Of a stretch of 64,000 nt of DNA, positions 43,901 through 58,543 are shown piece by piece. A program made the translations under genes and the position numbers. Origin of the DNA: Branchiostoma floridae (Eukaryota; Chordata; Leptocardii; Amphioxiformes; Branchiostomatidae); the NCBI RefSeq assembly GCF_000003815.2, contig NC_049987.1, positions 21,524,187 through 21,588,186 of the forward strand. The letters run 5' to 3'. The notes under the pieces are model-generated. The model worked only from the letters and a program-made list of their open reading frames with translations. It had not been told where the DNA came from and searched no databases. Position 1 is the first letter of the stretch, and each line of letters starts with the position of its first letter.

Positions 43901-45111
43901 TAAGTCAAACAACAGTTTAATACTGTTCCTCATTGCATTCAACTTGAGTAATTTTGTGATTAAATGATGACTTTCTTTGCCTAAGTTTCGTTTAGCTCAC
44001 ACTAGAAACAGGCTTGAAAAAGTCCTCCATTTCACCCTAATCTCTATCCTATGATACTTTGTACAGAACATACACCCTTCTGATGTGTTATTGTCCTTCC
44101 CGCACCAGATGGTGCATAGAGCTGCACATATCTATGTTTTAGTAGCCCTTAGGCCACACAGCTTTGTGCAATCACTACAGCATGGGGCATTTGTACATGT
44201 AGTGGTGCAATTTAACAACTATCCTCAAATGCTGAGTGCTAATTATAAGCAATTAGTAAGGAGTGATGTAAGTGCTTGGTATGGCTTAACAAGGGGTCAA
44301 ACTCACGACCTACCAAATGCAAGGCTAACACTCTACAACCACCACCACCACCTACCTAAGTGGCACTGCCTAGGCCAGGGACTGGCCCCTTGCTCCTCTC
44401 TTTTTTGTTGAACACTCTACTCCCTTACCGATCCATTGCTACATTAAGAACATAATGCGCAACACACTCCAGGACAGAAACTCCTCTGAACGAGTTCATT
44501 GCCCCACCCCAGAACAATTGTTAAAGCCTCTGTCGCGAAGGACGCTACCGGGCACTGACAAAGAGTAAGACCAAGAGACATGAACTCTCCTCTGTTCCTA
44601 ATCAAGATGGGATTCTGTGGCGATAGGTCACTAGTACTGCGTCTGTACAGAATATACAATCATTCAGTTACTTTTTTTCTTGTAAATTCTACGTACGTTA
44701 TTGTTTGCTGACATAGTTATGTCCACTTTGTCTCTCCGCCACTGCTATATATATATATATATATATATATTTAATCCAGTGTCTATGTATTTAAACAAAA
44801 TGTGATTATGTATGTTTGTGGATTGTAACAACAAGGATTTTATGAAATGTAATTCTTTGGCACATTTCATGTGGCATTTATAATGTCATTTGCCATGTTA
44901 AGGACCAATAAAGCTGACTTGGAATCTGATTTTCATTTTTGTCTCTCCACAGATCCGCCCAGTGATTGACAGAGTCTTCACCTTTGACCAGTTACCAGCG
45001 GCTTATGAGAAGGTCGAGCAAGGTCATGCCCGCGGAAAAACGGTCATTTCTATAGCGGAAAAGAGGACAGAGATTGACGACAGCTCTTCTTTTGACATCA
45101 TTCATGCTTAG
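25752..45111 (+). CDS. RTN4IP1: Reticulon-4-interacting protein 1, mitochondrial NADPH oxidoreductase
   Basis: Exons 25752-25942, 26268-26368, 27013-27176, 32055-32123, 33444-33568, 34240-34288, one missing exon, 41557-41746, 43368-43460 and 44953-45111; all are GT-AG and in phase. It is a member of the quinone-oxidoreductase-like MDR family, known in mammals as a mitochondrial NADPH reductase linked to coenzyme Q synthesis. The N-terminus is a plausible mitochondrial presequence (Arg- and Ser-rich, ending [10 protein letters not shown]). Motifs: [23 protein letters not shown], the nucleotide-binding [36 protein letters not shown] and [10 protein letters not shown]. The exon between 34288 and 41557 (rest of the Rossmann fold) is not seen and probably lies in the gap at 35479-36096. 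The C-terminus extends about 20 residues past the usual end. Confidence 0.95.
25998..26267. repeat. CATT/CCAT-rich simple repeat in intron 1
   Basis: Interspersed CATTCATT and CCATCCAT tracts from about 26150 to 26246, directly before the exon 2 polypyrimidine tract. Confidence 0.6.
26418..26625. mobile_element. Palindromic MITE family P, intact copy
   Basis: 208 bp, nearly palindromic over its whole length: CTGTAAATGCAGAAACTTTC at the left, GCATTTACAG at the right. Internal GCGGTTTTCGCGGTAG and complement. TA flanks (26416-26417, 26626-26627). Confidence 0.85.
27417..28720. repeat. Intronic tandem duplication (about 400-bp unit), split by a SINE
   Basis: Sequence around 27417-27780 recurs at about 28310-28720 (shared blocks CATAGCATTAT, AACACCTTAATCTCATTTGA, TCTATAGAGTGCT and CTGACAGGTC), with a further partial copy at about 28180-28310. 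The SINE at 27796-28171 lies between. Confidence 0.75.
27796..28171 (+). mobile_element. tRNA-derived SINE, copy 1
   Basis: The head is tRNA-like: A box TGGCGCAGCAGC (27805-) and B box GAGTTAGAATCC (27847-). The body includes GGACTCCAGGAGGAATAGTG and TATCAGTCACTAATGAAGAT, shared in inverted orientation with 41873-42082. The tail is an (ACCAAATCAA)n repeat. Confidence 0.82.
28721..29550. other. RTN4IP1 intron 3, mostly unremarkable
   Basis: Contains an (ATCA)n microsatellite at about 28972-28998. No exon recognised. Confidence 0.35.
29553..30345. mobile_element. TA-target MITE family T, copy 2
   Basis: Perfect inverted ends CAGTCAAACCTG / CAGGTTTGACTG, TA flanks (29551-29552, 30346-30347), and subterminal CAGCGACCACCTG repeated near both ends. 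The 127-residue minus-strand frame over its left part is not protein-like. Confidence 0.85.
30672..31268. mobile_element. Fold-back element with about 250-bp inverted arms
   Basis: The left arm (GGTCTGCCTAAACACCACAA, later CAACGACCTTGTGT and CAATTCTTGGC) is mirrored by the right arm ending TTGTGGTGTTTAGGCAGACC. Arms are roughly 80 percent alike by eye and leave a spacer of about 100 bp. ACGTGAC lies near both outer ends. Confidence 0.8.
31269..31647. other. RTN4IP1 intron 3 with a tRNA-like remnant
   Basis: At about 31575-31645 the minus strand has a B-box-like GGTTCAAATCCC. Otherwise nothing recognised. Confidence 0.3.
31648..31922. mobile_element. hAT-type MITE, copy 3
   Basis: Ends CAGTGTTCTAGCCGGC / GCTGGCTAGAACCCTG are flanked by a perfect 8-bp target duplication CATGGGCA (31640-31647, 31923-31930). 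Confidence 0.88.
32258..32625. mobile_element. Dispersed repeat family Q, copy 1
   Basis: Shares long blocks with 42745-43155: AGAATACAACACG, GTATTCCG, GTGCGAAATGCGC/ATGCGAAATGCGC, CAATGTTCCAACGTCCGAAT, CGGTCCGGAACACC. Non-autonomous; ends not exactly defined. The 94-108-residue frames across it are not protein-like. Confidence 0.7.
32799..33371. mobile_element. MITE family M, copy 3, interrupted
   Basis: Left GTAATGCTGGATCACCCTTA, right the complement of an equivalent end. Interior GGTTTCAAACTGCAATGTTT and inverted partner. A hAT-like element is inserted at 32952-33306. Confidence 0.75.
32952..33306. mobile_element. Nested hAT-like MITE rich in GTGCACC
   Basis: Ends CAGGGCTCGAAAT / ATTTCGAGCCCTG are perfect complements. 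The interior has many GGTGCACC/GGGTGCAC motifs. TAAAT flanks both sides; a full 8-bp duplication is not intact. Confidence 0.78.
33587..33844. mobile_element. hAT-like MITE, relative of the 14776 element
   Basis: Begins CAGGGTTGGACAAGT and ends CCCCAACACTG, with interior CTTGTCC and GGGCAAGT motifs. It starts 18 bp after the RTN4IP1 exon ending at 33568. No clear 8-bp duplication. Confidence 0.55.
34490..35478. repeat. CA/C-rich minisatellite array
   Basis: Alternating units of CACACACACACAT, then AACATCCCTGTCC(T)TGG, then GCTGAACACC, in a higher-order period of about 130 bp, degrading towards the gap. It yields spurious Cys/Val/Gly-rich minus-strand frames of 240-520 residues. It lies in the RTN4IP1 intron where an exon is missing. 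Confidence 0.88.
35479..36096. other. Assembly gap (618 N)
   Basis: The gap begins in the minisatellite and ends just before element N copy 2. It is the likely home of the missing RTN4IP1 exon. Confidence 0.9.
36122..37010 (+). mobile_element. TA-target element N, copy 2 (889 bp)
   Basis: Opposite-strand sister of 18560-19444. Ends ACATCCATTGGCA and TGCCAATGCATGT, TA flanks (36120-36121, 37011-37012). The first 60 bp beside the gap show extra bases in homopolymers relative to copy 1, suggesting poor sequence quality. Confidence 0.88.
37013..37712. other. RTN4IP1 intron, nothing recognised
   Basis: AT-rich with T and G runs. A possible acceptor at about 37626 was tested and rejected as an exon. 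Confidence 0.3.
37713..37800. mobile_element. Partial copy of the 3207-type MITE
   Basis: Begins ACAGTAGAAGCTGTTTAATT, continues with the family interior, and ends near GGATTCTGCTAC. Confidence 0.6.
37883..37998. repeat. (ACT)n and (ACTAAT)n microsatellite
   Basis: A long ACT trinucleotide run passing into an ACTAAT hexanucleotide run, in the RTN4IP1 intron. Confidence 0.95.
38799..40043 (-). CDS. Single-exon class A (rhodopsin-type) GPCR, lysophospholipid/EDG-like
   Basis: An intronless frame of 414 residues, starting at the ATG at 40043 (ACC ATG G-poor context; an in-frame TTG lies 7 codons upstream). It has an N-glycosylated N-terminus (NNSS, NETS), seven hydrophobic segments, [10 protein letters not shown] in TM2, and GWNC after TM4, which is typical of the lysophospholipid (EDG) group. 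Microswitches are degenerate: the E/DRY site reads NAY followed by VAVRHP, lacking Arg3.50; NPxxY reads NPIVS; the TM6 Trp is one position out of register with the Pro (AWLLP). The third loop is long and polar and the tail Asn/Gly-rich. It lies antisense in an intron of RTN4IP1. Ligand unknown; it could be signalling-silent or a scavenger receptor. Confidence 0.9.
   Translation of the reverse strand: MFNNSSVLPLEFNETSVKEFDGPVPCLLWYLLNTNVPYSDAEEACSMYFQEFGTGTTVIYGLTSSFIIITNAAVLWGIIRKRQLHTSFYFYMANLSLADILAGIALLCYPTVDQMGVTSLYSRMILATVAISSQVLSASALALQSGNAYVAVRHPTYFHNHADTANRNAGVAIVSSWLLSLLSLAPIMGWNCLDMPTQNCPTFYHTAYFGLVGATIVLLATTSLFTTVSAFIALKQRQKNRFGQLTEAQPSQGNSSTQNRVGQNQPHSLAQKEAERKDQKSLNKIKTVLTYVGFAFMAWLLPLVLTPLCHDGNCLLPTGARGMVVLITLNSAINPIVSLVRTKALRQAIWQDLTAIYRVPTALVTMIRGNPDNPQGVQGVPANITNMQGGAVQNTPAGQSNTPVNLAIEYITTV
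40044..41556. other. RTN4IP1 intron beside the GPCR; probable GPCR 5' region
   Basis: Positions 40044-40400 are probably the GPCR promoter/5'UTR (minus strand). A tRNA-derived SINE-like piece lies at 40660-40800. The rest is unremarkable. Confidence 0.4.
40660..40800 (+). repeat. tRNA-like SINE with (ACTGA)n tail
   Basis: GTCTTGTGGTAAGGGTTAAC (A-box-like), then AAGGTTATTGGTTCCC (B-box-like), then a GAACTGAACTGAACTG tail. Distinct from the SINE at 27796. Confidence 0.5.
41834..42279. mobile_element. MITE family M, copy 4, interrupted by a SINE
   Basis: Left ACTAGTTTACCTGTATCC, right GGATAAAGGTGACCTAACGT. The SINE at 41873-42082 is inserted just inside the left end. Confidence 0.7.
41873..42082 (-). 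mobile_element. tRNA-derived SINE, copy 2
   Basis: On the minus strand: GATCGCGTGGCGCAATCGGC (A box), AGTTCGAAACC (B box), body AAGGCACTTTACACGACTTT and GGACTCCAGGAAGAATAGTG, tail (AAACC)n. It preserves a good internal RNA polymerase III promoter. Confidence 0.85.
42745..43155. mobile_element. Dispersed repeat family Q, copy 2
   Basis: Counterpart of 32258-32625. This copy has an additional inverted block: ATAGAATACAACACGATGTA and, 100 bp on, GGAATACACCATGTTGTATT. Confidence 0.7.
43461..44952. other. Last RTN4IP1 intron
   Basis: No exon. About 44240-44335 carries a minus-strand tRNA-like B box (GTGAGTTTGACCCC). An (AT)n microsatellite lies at about 44745-44771. The right part ends in GACCAATAAAGCTGACTTGG, resembling a retroposon 3' end. 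Confidence 0.4.
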
Positions 45112-45935
45112 ATTTTGATAGTTTTTACTTGTAAAGATGTGGACAATTTGATAACCTGTACTCAAGATTTCACACCATGGGATGGTGATTTCTTTGGCAG
45201 AGACAGGACAAAGACCTGATGACAGCAGGTCTTTTGATTCAAGCTTAAATTTCGACTGTACAAGTTACTGTATGGGCCACAGTGGTCAACAGTGGTTGTT
45301 GAAAGTTTGATCTGTGTAGTGTTGGAAGAATGTTTAGCATTGTACGGAATAGCCTGATTAAATCTCGCTTATAGCAGCCCGCCAAACATCCGCCGGCTCC
45401 GCGGGGAGGGGCCAGTTACAGCCCTGGACAGCGGAGTTTGTGTTACACAGACACATGTCCGAAGTTTAAGACTTTAGTGTAATACTTGTTAGGATGTGGA
45501 ATATTGCTAACTAAAATGACACTTAGGCATGGCATCATTCACACCCGACTTTAGATAATACAAGTCTTTATTCGACATTGAAAAGATGTGTCTCAATCAT
45601 GATGTTTCTGACGTAGGGAGGAGATGCTGTCCCAGTCCTTTTCGTGTAATCTGTGACCTTCCAGTGCTCTGCCCTTGTTATATTGTGACCTCCAACTATG
45701 AAGTTCAGTACCTAGTGGTCTCTAAAATGGCCTTGCAATGAGCAAACACATTAGAAAAAAGAAAACACCTGATTACCCAATAGTGCACCAGATGATCATT
45801 TCCCTTCTATTTTTGAAATCAGAGAAGGGAATACAGTTTCTGCAGGAACATTTACGTTATAGATGAGGGCAGTGTTAGAAGACAGCTTTTCTTTTTTTTT
45901 TTTATTTGGCATCATTCATGCTTGATTTTAGGTCA
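45060..45935. repeat. Three diverged copies of the RTN4IP1 terminal segment
   Basis: The coding end plus stop (GACAGCTCTTCTTTTGA, then CATCATTCATGCTTAGATTT) has diverged relatives at about 45200-45258 and about 45865-45935 (CATCATTCATGCTTGATTTT). The last 20 residues of RTN4IP1 therefore overlap a repeated segment. Confidence 0.6.
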
Positions 45936-48900
45936 TAGAAGCATGTCAAAGTAAATTTTATGTATTTCTTGCAACAAGGAGTAAAACCCTGTATACCAGA
46001 CGAGTTTTCTGTCATAAATTTATGATCACTTCATGGTTATTTGGATAGCTTAGAAGAGGGCAACAATGGCTCTATAGCTCTGCTATTGAGTGATAACGTT
46101 GATTTGTACACAACCAAAAATCTCTGGCTGGGGACTGGCTCCTAGGCCAGCTAAACTCCTTATGCCACATTTATAGATCTGCCTGGAGATTATACAACCA
46201 AGTGTTTATACCAAAACAATGTTATGTTAATCAGCTGCCACCTTCCAAACTGCAAGCTGAACTGAATCTATTTCACAGTTGATGTCGCTGACTGCAGTAT
46301 GAATAATACAGTCCTAGCTGTGACTTAGTTCGTTCAACCCCTTAATCACTGTTCATGACTGGAGTAGGATTTTCTGATCCGAAGTAAAAACCTGTTATTA
46401 TTTCCCTCTGAAATGTGACAGTCATCAAAAGGTCCTTTAGGTATTAACCTTTGGTTGTGTAGAAAGACCTTTGTTACATCGATCCTGGTAATAAGATATG
46501 CCAAAGCAGTTAATCAAGCAACTGGGATCATATGATCTTGTAAACGGTCAGACCTGTCAGATAGCCATCTGGTGTCTTTCGTTAATGACACTGGAGAAAT
46601 CTTGTTGGAGAGAGTTTTTCTATCCTATGAATTAATATGCAAAAGGGGGTCTGAGGAAGACTTGTCTTCCATTTCCAAAATCCTATCCAGTTGCTGGAGT
46701 AACTGCTTTCTGGTATAAATTTCTTTGTTATCCATGATTGTTTTAATGTAACTTAAATAAAAAGCAAGATTCAAAAGTTGACACACATTCCCCAATAGTG
46801 CAAAAATTTATTCTACAAGTATCAAATTACATGTTATTGGTCAATAGGACGGCTAATTACAATTATAGCTTTTGTGGTGTACAATACAGCAAACTACTTA
46901 AAAACGCAAAAAAAATAATGGTAAGCACACAAACCAAAATCTTTAAAAAACATGCAGCAACTTATTAACATTTTCTACATTTCTGCAGCCACATGAAAAA
47001 TGCATTTTACATGATCATAGATTTGTACATTATCTACACAGGCTCTGCATGATGGGGATCAACTTTAGCCAGCACAGCTAGAATCTAGTGTCCACTAGAT
47101 CTTTCTGCAGGCTGAAAAATAGTAGCCTCGGTGCCCTCCGATTTCTACTGGTGCTCTTTGCACTTGCTGCCCTAAAAAAGGTTTTTAAGGCAAGCCTGGT
47201 TATAATCGGATGGCATCCAGGCTAAAAAATTTGTACAAATGTTTGACATTTTTGCTAAATTTTACAATTTTTTTTCTCAGCCCAGTCTTGTGACAACTTG
47301 CTAAAATCTATGACACACACGCAAGTGGTCAAGAACAAACAGTCTAATCACATGAAATTCATTTCATAACCACATCAGCTGAAGTTGGTTAGAGTCCTCC
47401 ATTTAATTTATCACTTTGGTGTGAAGGTCGGAAGTTTGCTTCTGTCAGAGAATAAGCTTTCTTTCTTCAATTTGAGAAAGTATACGTGCAAGTTGCAACA
47501 CAACTAGGAGTTTAGAATTCAAATCTTAATGCGACAGATGGTAAATATCAAATTGTTGTTCTTGGTCTGGCCTGCAAATGATTGATACATGTTAAAAATG
47601 ACGGAAACAGAAGACTGAGATTAGTGTTGAATATGTCCGGCTTGGTTTTGGAAAAGTAGACTATACACATTTGAATAAATAACATCCTAAACTACAAGAC
47701 GATAGATGATATACAAGTTACATTTCCTAGTTTCATATCATGAGAAAAAATAGAATTCAACACCCTTTTCACTGTCTAAAGACTCTAAACTAAGCTCATA
47801 AGTAGAATTTCAAGTCATCCTTTCTTACAACACATTTACCATCATCGAAAATATAAACATTGTGTACATAACAACACAGAATTTTGTATTAAAATCTAGA
47901 CCAAACTGTTGGTATACACTGATCAGAAAGTGGTCAGACATCCCTGATAATGTCTACAAATAGTTGATTTAGTAAACATTCATATTCATTGTCTACAGCT
48001 GTTAAAAAATCCCTAAGGGTGCTAAGGTCTCAGTCTCTTATGGGAAATATGTGTGACAGAACATATCGAGTTATAAAATCCCTGAACCTTAGCTTCAAAA
48101 TTCATTTGAGTTGGTAGACATCATTCAGAAGCAAAGAAGACCTGTAATTTCCAACACAAAATTGGATGAAGTTCCATTTTTTTTACAAGAATACAAAAAT
48201 CTATTTACATCAGGGAGTTACAACCATCCCTACACAGAAATGTGTGTGTATAGTGTGTGTGTATGTATGTGTGTGTGTATGTATGTGTGTGTGTGCGTGC
48301 GCATGTGTGAATGTGTGTGAATGCGTGTATAAACCTTCTATAACTTATGATCACTGAGGCATGTATTCAGTTGCAAAGTTGAAAATCTTTGTATACTATG
48401 GCCAATGTGTGTGTTGGAAACCACATTGCTTCAGAATCCCCAACCTTCATGTTCTGTGCCAAGTTTATCCAAACATCAAACATCCAGACTAAGATGTTCA
48501 ATCAAAGGATTGGTTCAAAATTTCCATATTAAAAACGTCAAACTTACAGTCAATTACATGATTGAAACAAAATTAATTTTTTTTGCATGTACACAAATTT
48601 GTATAGGGGAAACAATTCGTGAGAGAATCTCAATCATTATCACAAGATTTGTTCTTAGATTTTCAAAATTTCATTTCATTTACTGTCACTATTTTATCCA
48701 ATAAAATCTGAGACCAAAGTTTTTATGTACAAATAAGCACCTTCTAAAATTCAAGTTTCTGACAGAAATGCCCCCTTTCCAAAAACTCAAATCCCCTGAA
48801 ACATGGCAGCTTTCCCCCCTTTCACTATCAATGGTACCACCACATGTCATTGTCACAAGCTGCCTTTGGAAGACTACACTTAAAGAGAGAGGGGTGCACA

Positions 48901-50187
48901 AGTTCATGGGTCACTGGTACAACAGTAACACACGAACATGAAAGTACACTGAAAATACAATTGTAAAAAGGGCAAGCTCTAGCCGTTTCCTAACACTTAA
49001 AATCCCACAGAGTTTTAGAAGACATTTTCAAAGCTTTCTTCAAAACTCAACAGGCATCCCTAAGTTCTCTACAAAAAAAATTTGCACCTCCAAAGACGTA
49101 CACATCTTCAAGGAGATTGTGGCTAACTACAAAGACTCTTTGGCCAACTGAGAAGCTCAAGTAAAGAGCGAATGCTCCAAACCTGCATCCTGCTATGCTT
49201 TATCCATGTGCACATCAGTAGCAACACACCAACGATAGCCTCACTGTAGCCTTTGTGAGTGGTGACACCCCACAATGGCAAGCATGTAGACAGGAAAACT
49301 TAAAGTGTTGTTGGAGAATTTTACAGTACCATTGTACAAGCAATGTGGATATTGTGCATGTTACTGTAGACTGCCTCACACAGTGTTGAACATTAAAACA
49401 CAGAGGCTTTTCTGAACCTGCCTGAGTGGAAAGAACATCATGGCTTTGGATGATAAAAAGTTTTTAAAAAACTGTGTTTCTACCTGAAGAGTACAAGAAA
49501 ACATCTCACATGTATATCTTGTATATCTGGTCAGCATTTAAGATTTGTGCTTTTTTTTTTTCAAATATAAAATTATGTTTAAACCTCAGTGGTTGAAATG
49601 GCAGTGTTAATAATGGTGATAAAATGGTTTGGAAATTGTTGGGAACATGACTGTCTCCCTCTCCAAAAATCAAACATGCAAATCCTATCAAGAACGGGGT
49701 ACAAAAATGGAAAAGACTTTCCTAGAGTTAGGATGCCCTTATGCTTGGAAACAATGCAGATATCTTCACAAATCCGTAAAATACAAAAAATGTAATCACT
49801 ACAAAGTTGATACCCATGTATGTATGGCAATCGGGTCAACATCAAATATTTTCTAAGGGAAGTAACGATATGGACAAAAATTCTAATGATAAGGTTCTAA
49901 AATGCTGACTGCCAGACATAGGAAGAACAACCCACTGAAGACTATAGGCCACACCAAATTCATTTCTTGGTTCTCAAATCTAGAAAAAGAAACTGGAAGA
50001 TCAAGAGAAGCACTGAGCCCTGGCTCACTCAGCTTCAGGAAGTAAAAATACTCGGACGCAAAGTTCCAAAATCCCCACAGGCTCTCTTGTGTTGCGTACT
50101 CTTGCTATACCTTTCTACCTCAAACCACAGAGGACCAAAAACATGAATTGGTGTGGCATTATTTGGTGGCATGTAAGGATACTAAAG
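45112..50187. other. Convergent intergenic/3'UTR region of RTN4IP1 and FAM76
   Basis: No coding exon recognised. ATAAAAAGC near 46756 (plus) could end an RTN4IP1 transcript; a TTTATT at about 46807 (AATAAA on minus) could end FAM76. A (GT/ATGT)n microsatellite lies at 48242-48336. About 46080-46200 contains a degraded GGCTGGGGACTGGCTCCTAG MITE related to that at 54418. Confidence 0.4.
48242..48336. repeat. (TG)n/(TATG)n microsatellite
   Basis: Mixed TGTGTG, TATGTATG and TGTGCG units; frames across it are meaningless. Confidence 0.95.
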
Positions 50188-50489
50188 CTAAGGGCACAAC
50201 CCGCCGTACGTGCAAATACATGCTGTCTATATGCTAAAATGTGGGCAATCTTTCGGGATCCGTAAGTGGTAAGTACCGCCTCCGTACGAACTCGTAGGGA
50301 ATCCGATGGATTTTGGAGCGCGCAGACACCCCCTAGATCTTAACGTGCAGGTCAAACTTCGTGTGCGTTGATGTATTCCCTCCCTGCTCTTACCAGTCGT
50401 TCCCCACGTTTTTTTAGAAATACGTGGCGGTTGTGGCCCGCCAAAAAAACGTACGGACAAATTGCACGTACAGCTGGATGTGCCCTTAG
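50188..50489. mobile_element. MITE with CTAAGGGCACA ends
   Basis: Inverted ends CTAAGGGCACA / TGTGCCCTTAG around 300 bp with inner GTACGTGCAA / TTGCACGTAC and CGTACG motifs. It lies just beyond the FAM76 stop, likely in its 3'UTR. Confidence 0.75.
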
Positions 50490-50536
50490 CTTAAGGGACA
50501 GGTTTGTGGACAGACGTGACAGTGGCAGTGTTGCTG

Positions 50537-57565
<7,029 letters not shown>

Positions 57566-58543
57566 GTAAGTTTGAAGTTCTTCTGTGTTATGGCAGTTGC
57601 GTGAAAAACAACATATCACTCGTACATCCACTGAAAATTTTCCTGGAATGAATAATCTAGCTCTCTAGCAGCTCTAAATGACAAAATCTAGACCTATCGC
57701 TGACTGGAGACCGCTGTAACCAGGCGCTGCGTGACGCGTGAGCTTCATCATCCCAAGAAAACAAGCAGACCGGCTCACATTTATTATCACACCCGGCTAC
57801 CCGCCCGGGCCCCCTTCCAACACTTTTCACATCCAGTCGGCAAGAATTATCAACATCCAGTGGGAGATTGCAGCCAAACCTCGACATCTTGCTGTCAAGT
57901 TTTTCTTTATTACCCATCACAGGCCGGGTTGGCGGCCAACTTCGCAGCGAAATATTTTTTCTAACTTCCAACAAGAGGGTCCAACTTTTCCGCCCGCAGT
58001 GGAGTCTAGTGGAGACATAATGAACTACTGTTTGTTGTGTAGCAAAGTCCATCCACACGGCTTCATCTCATCTATGTCCAGTTTGGACAGATTTGAACAA
58101 TTTTCTTGCAGGAAATTTTCGAGTATTTTTCTGTGTAACGTTATTTGCAGAGTAGAGTACTACTGCACATGTACAAGTACTACAACCTTTTTTCAATTCA
58201 TCATCAAGCCATACAACTTCTTACATGCTCCAGATATTATACGACTTGTCAACTTTTTTTTACAGGTTCTGGACGATGAATAAGATCAGCTAGAACCATC
58301 AGTCAGTGCAGCCATAGGAATTGATAGGAATTGAAGAAGATAACTAGATGATGGAGTAAGATTTTAATCAGTATAGTTTGGAAAGTTTTTAAGAAATAGG
58401 TCATTTGTTTGAAATAGCTTAGAATTAAGTTCAGGAAAAAAAATTGTTTTGAAAAAAAGTGTACAATTAATATTTCAAAAAGTATTCATTTTTGCAAGCA
58501 CCAATAAATTAATCTGGGGAAAAAGGCATTCTAATCAGACAAC
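57566..58543 (+). other. 5'UTR introns and exon of the A20-like gene
   Basis: Donor GTAAGT at 57566, acceptor TTTTTTTTACAG ending 58265, a probable non-coding exon 58266-58355, donor GTAAGA, then acceptor TCTAATCAG ending 58538 just before the ATG. The 133-181-residue frames in the intron (57657-58283) look like chance frames; I recognise no family. Confidence 0.5.

Noticed and set aside
57657..58283. 133- and 181-residue frames upstream of the A20-like gene
   Set aside because: They overlap each other on opposite strands in a predicted 5'UTR intron and match nothing recognised.
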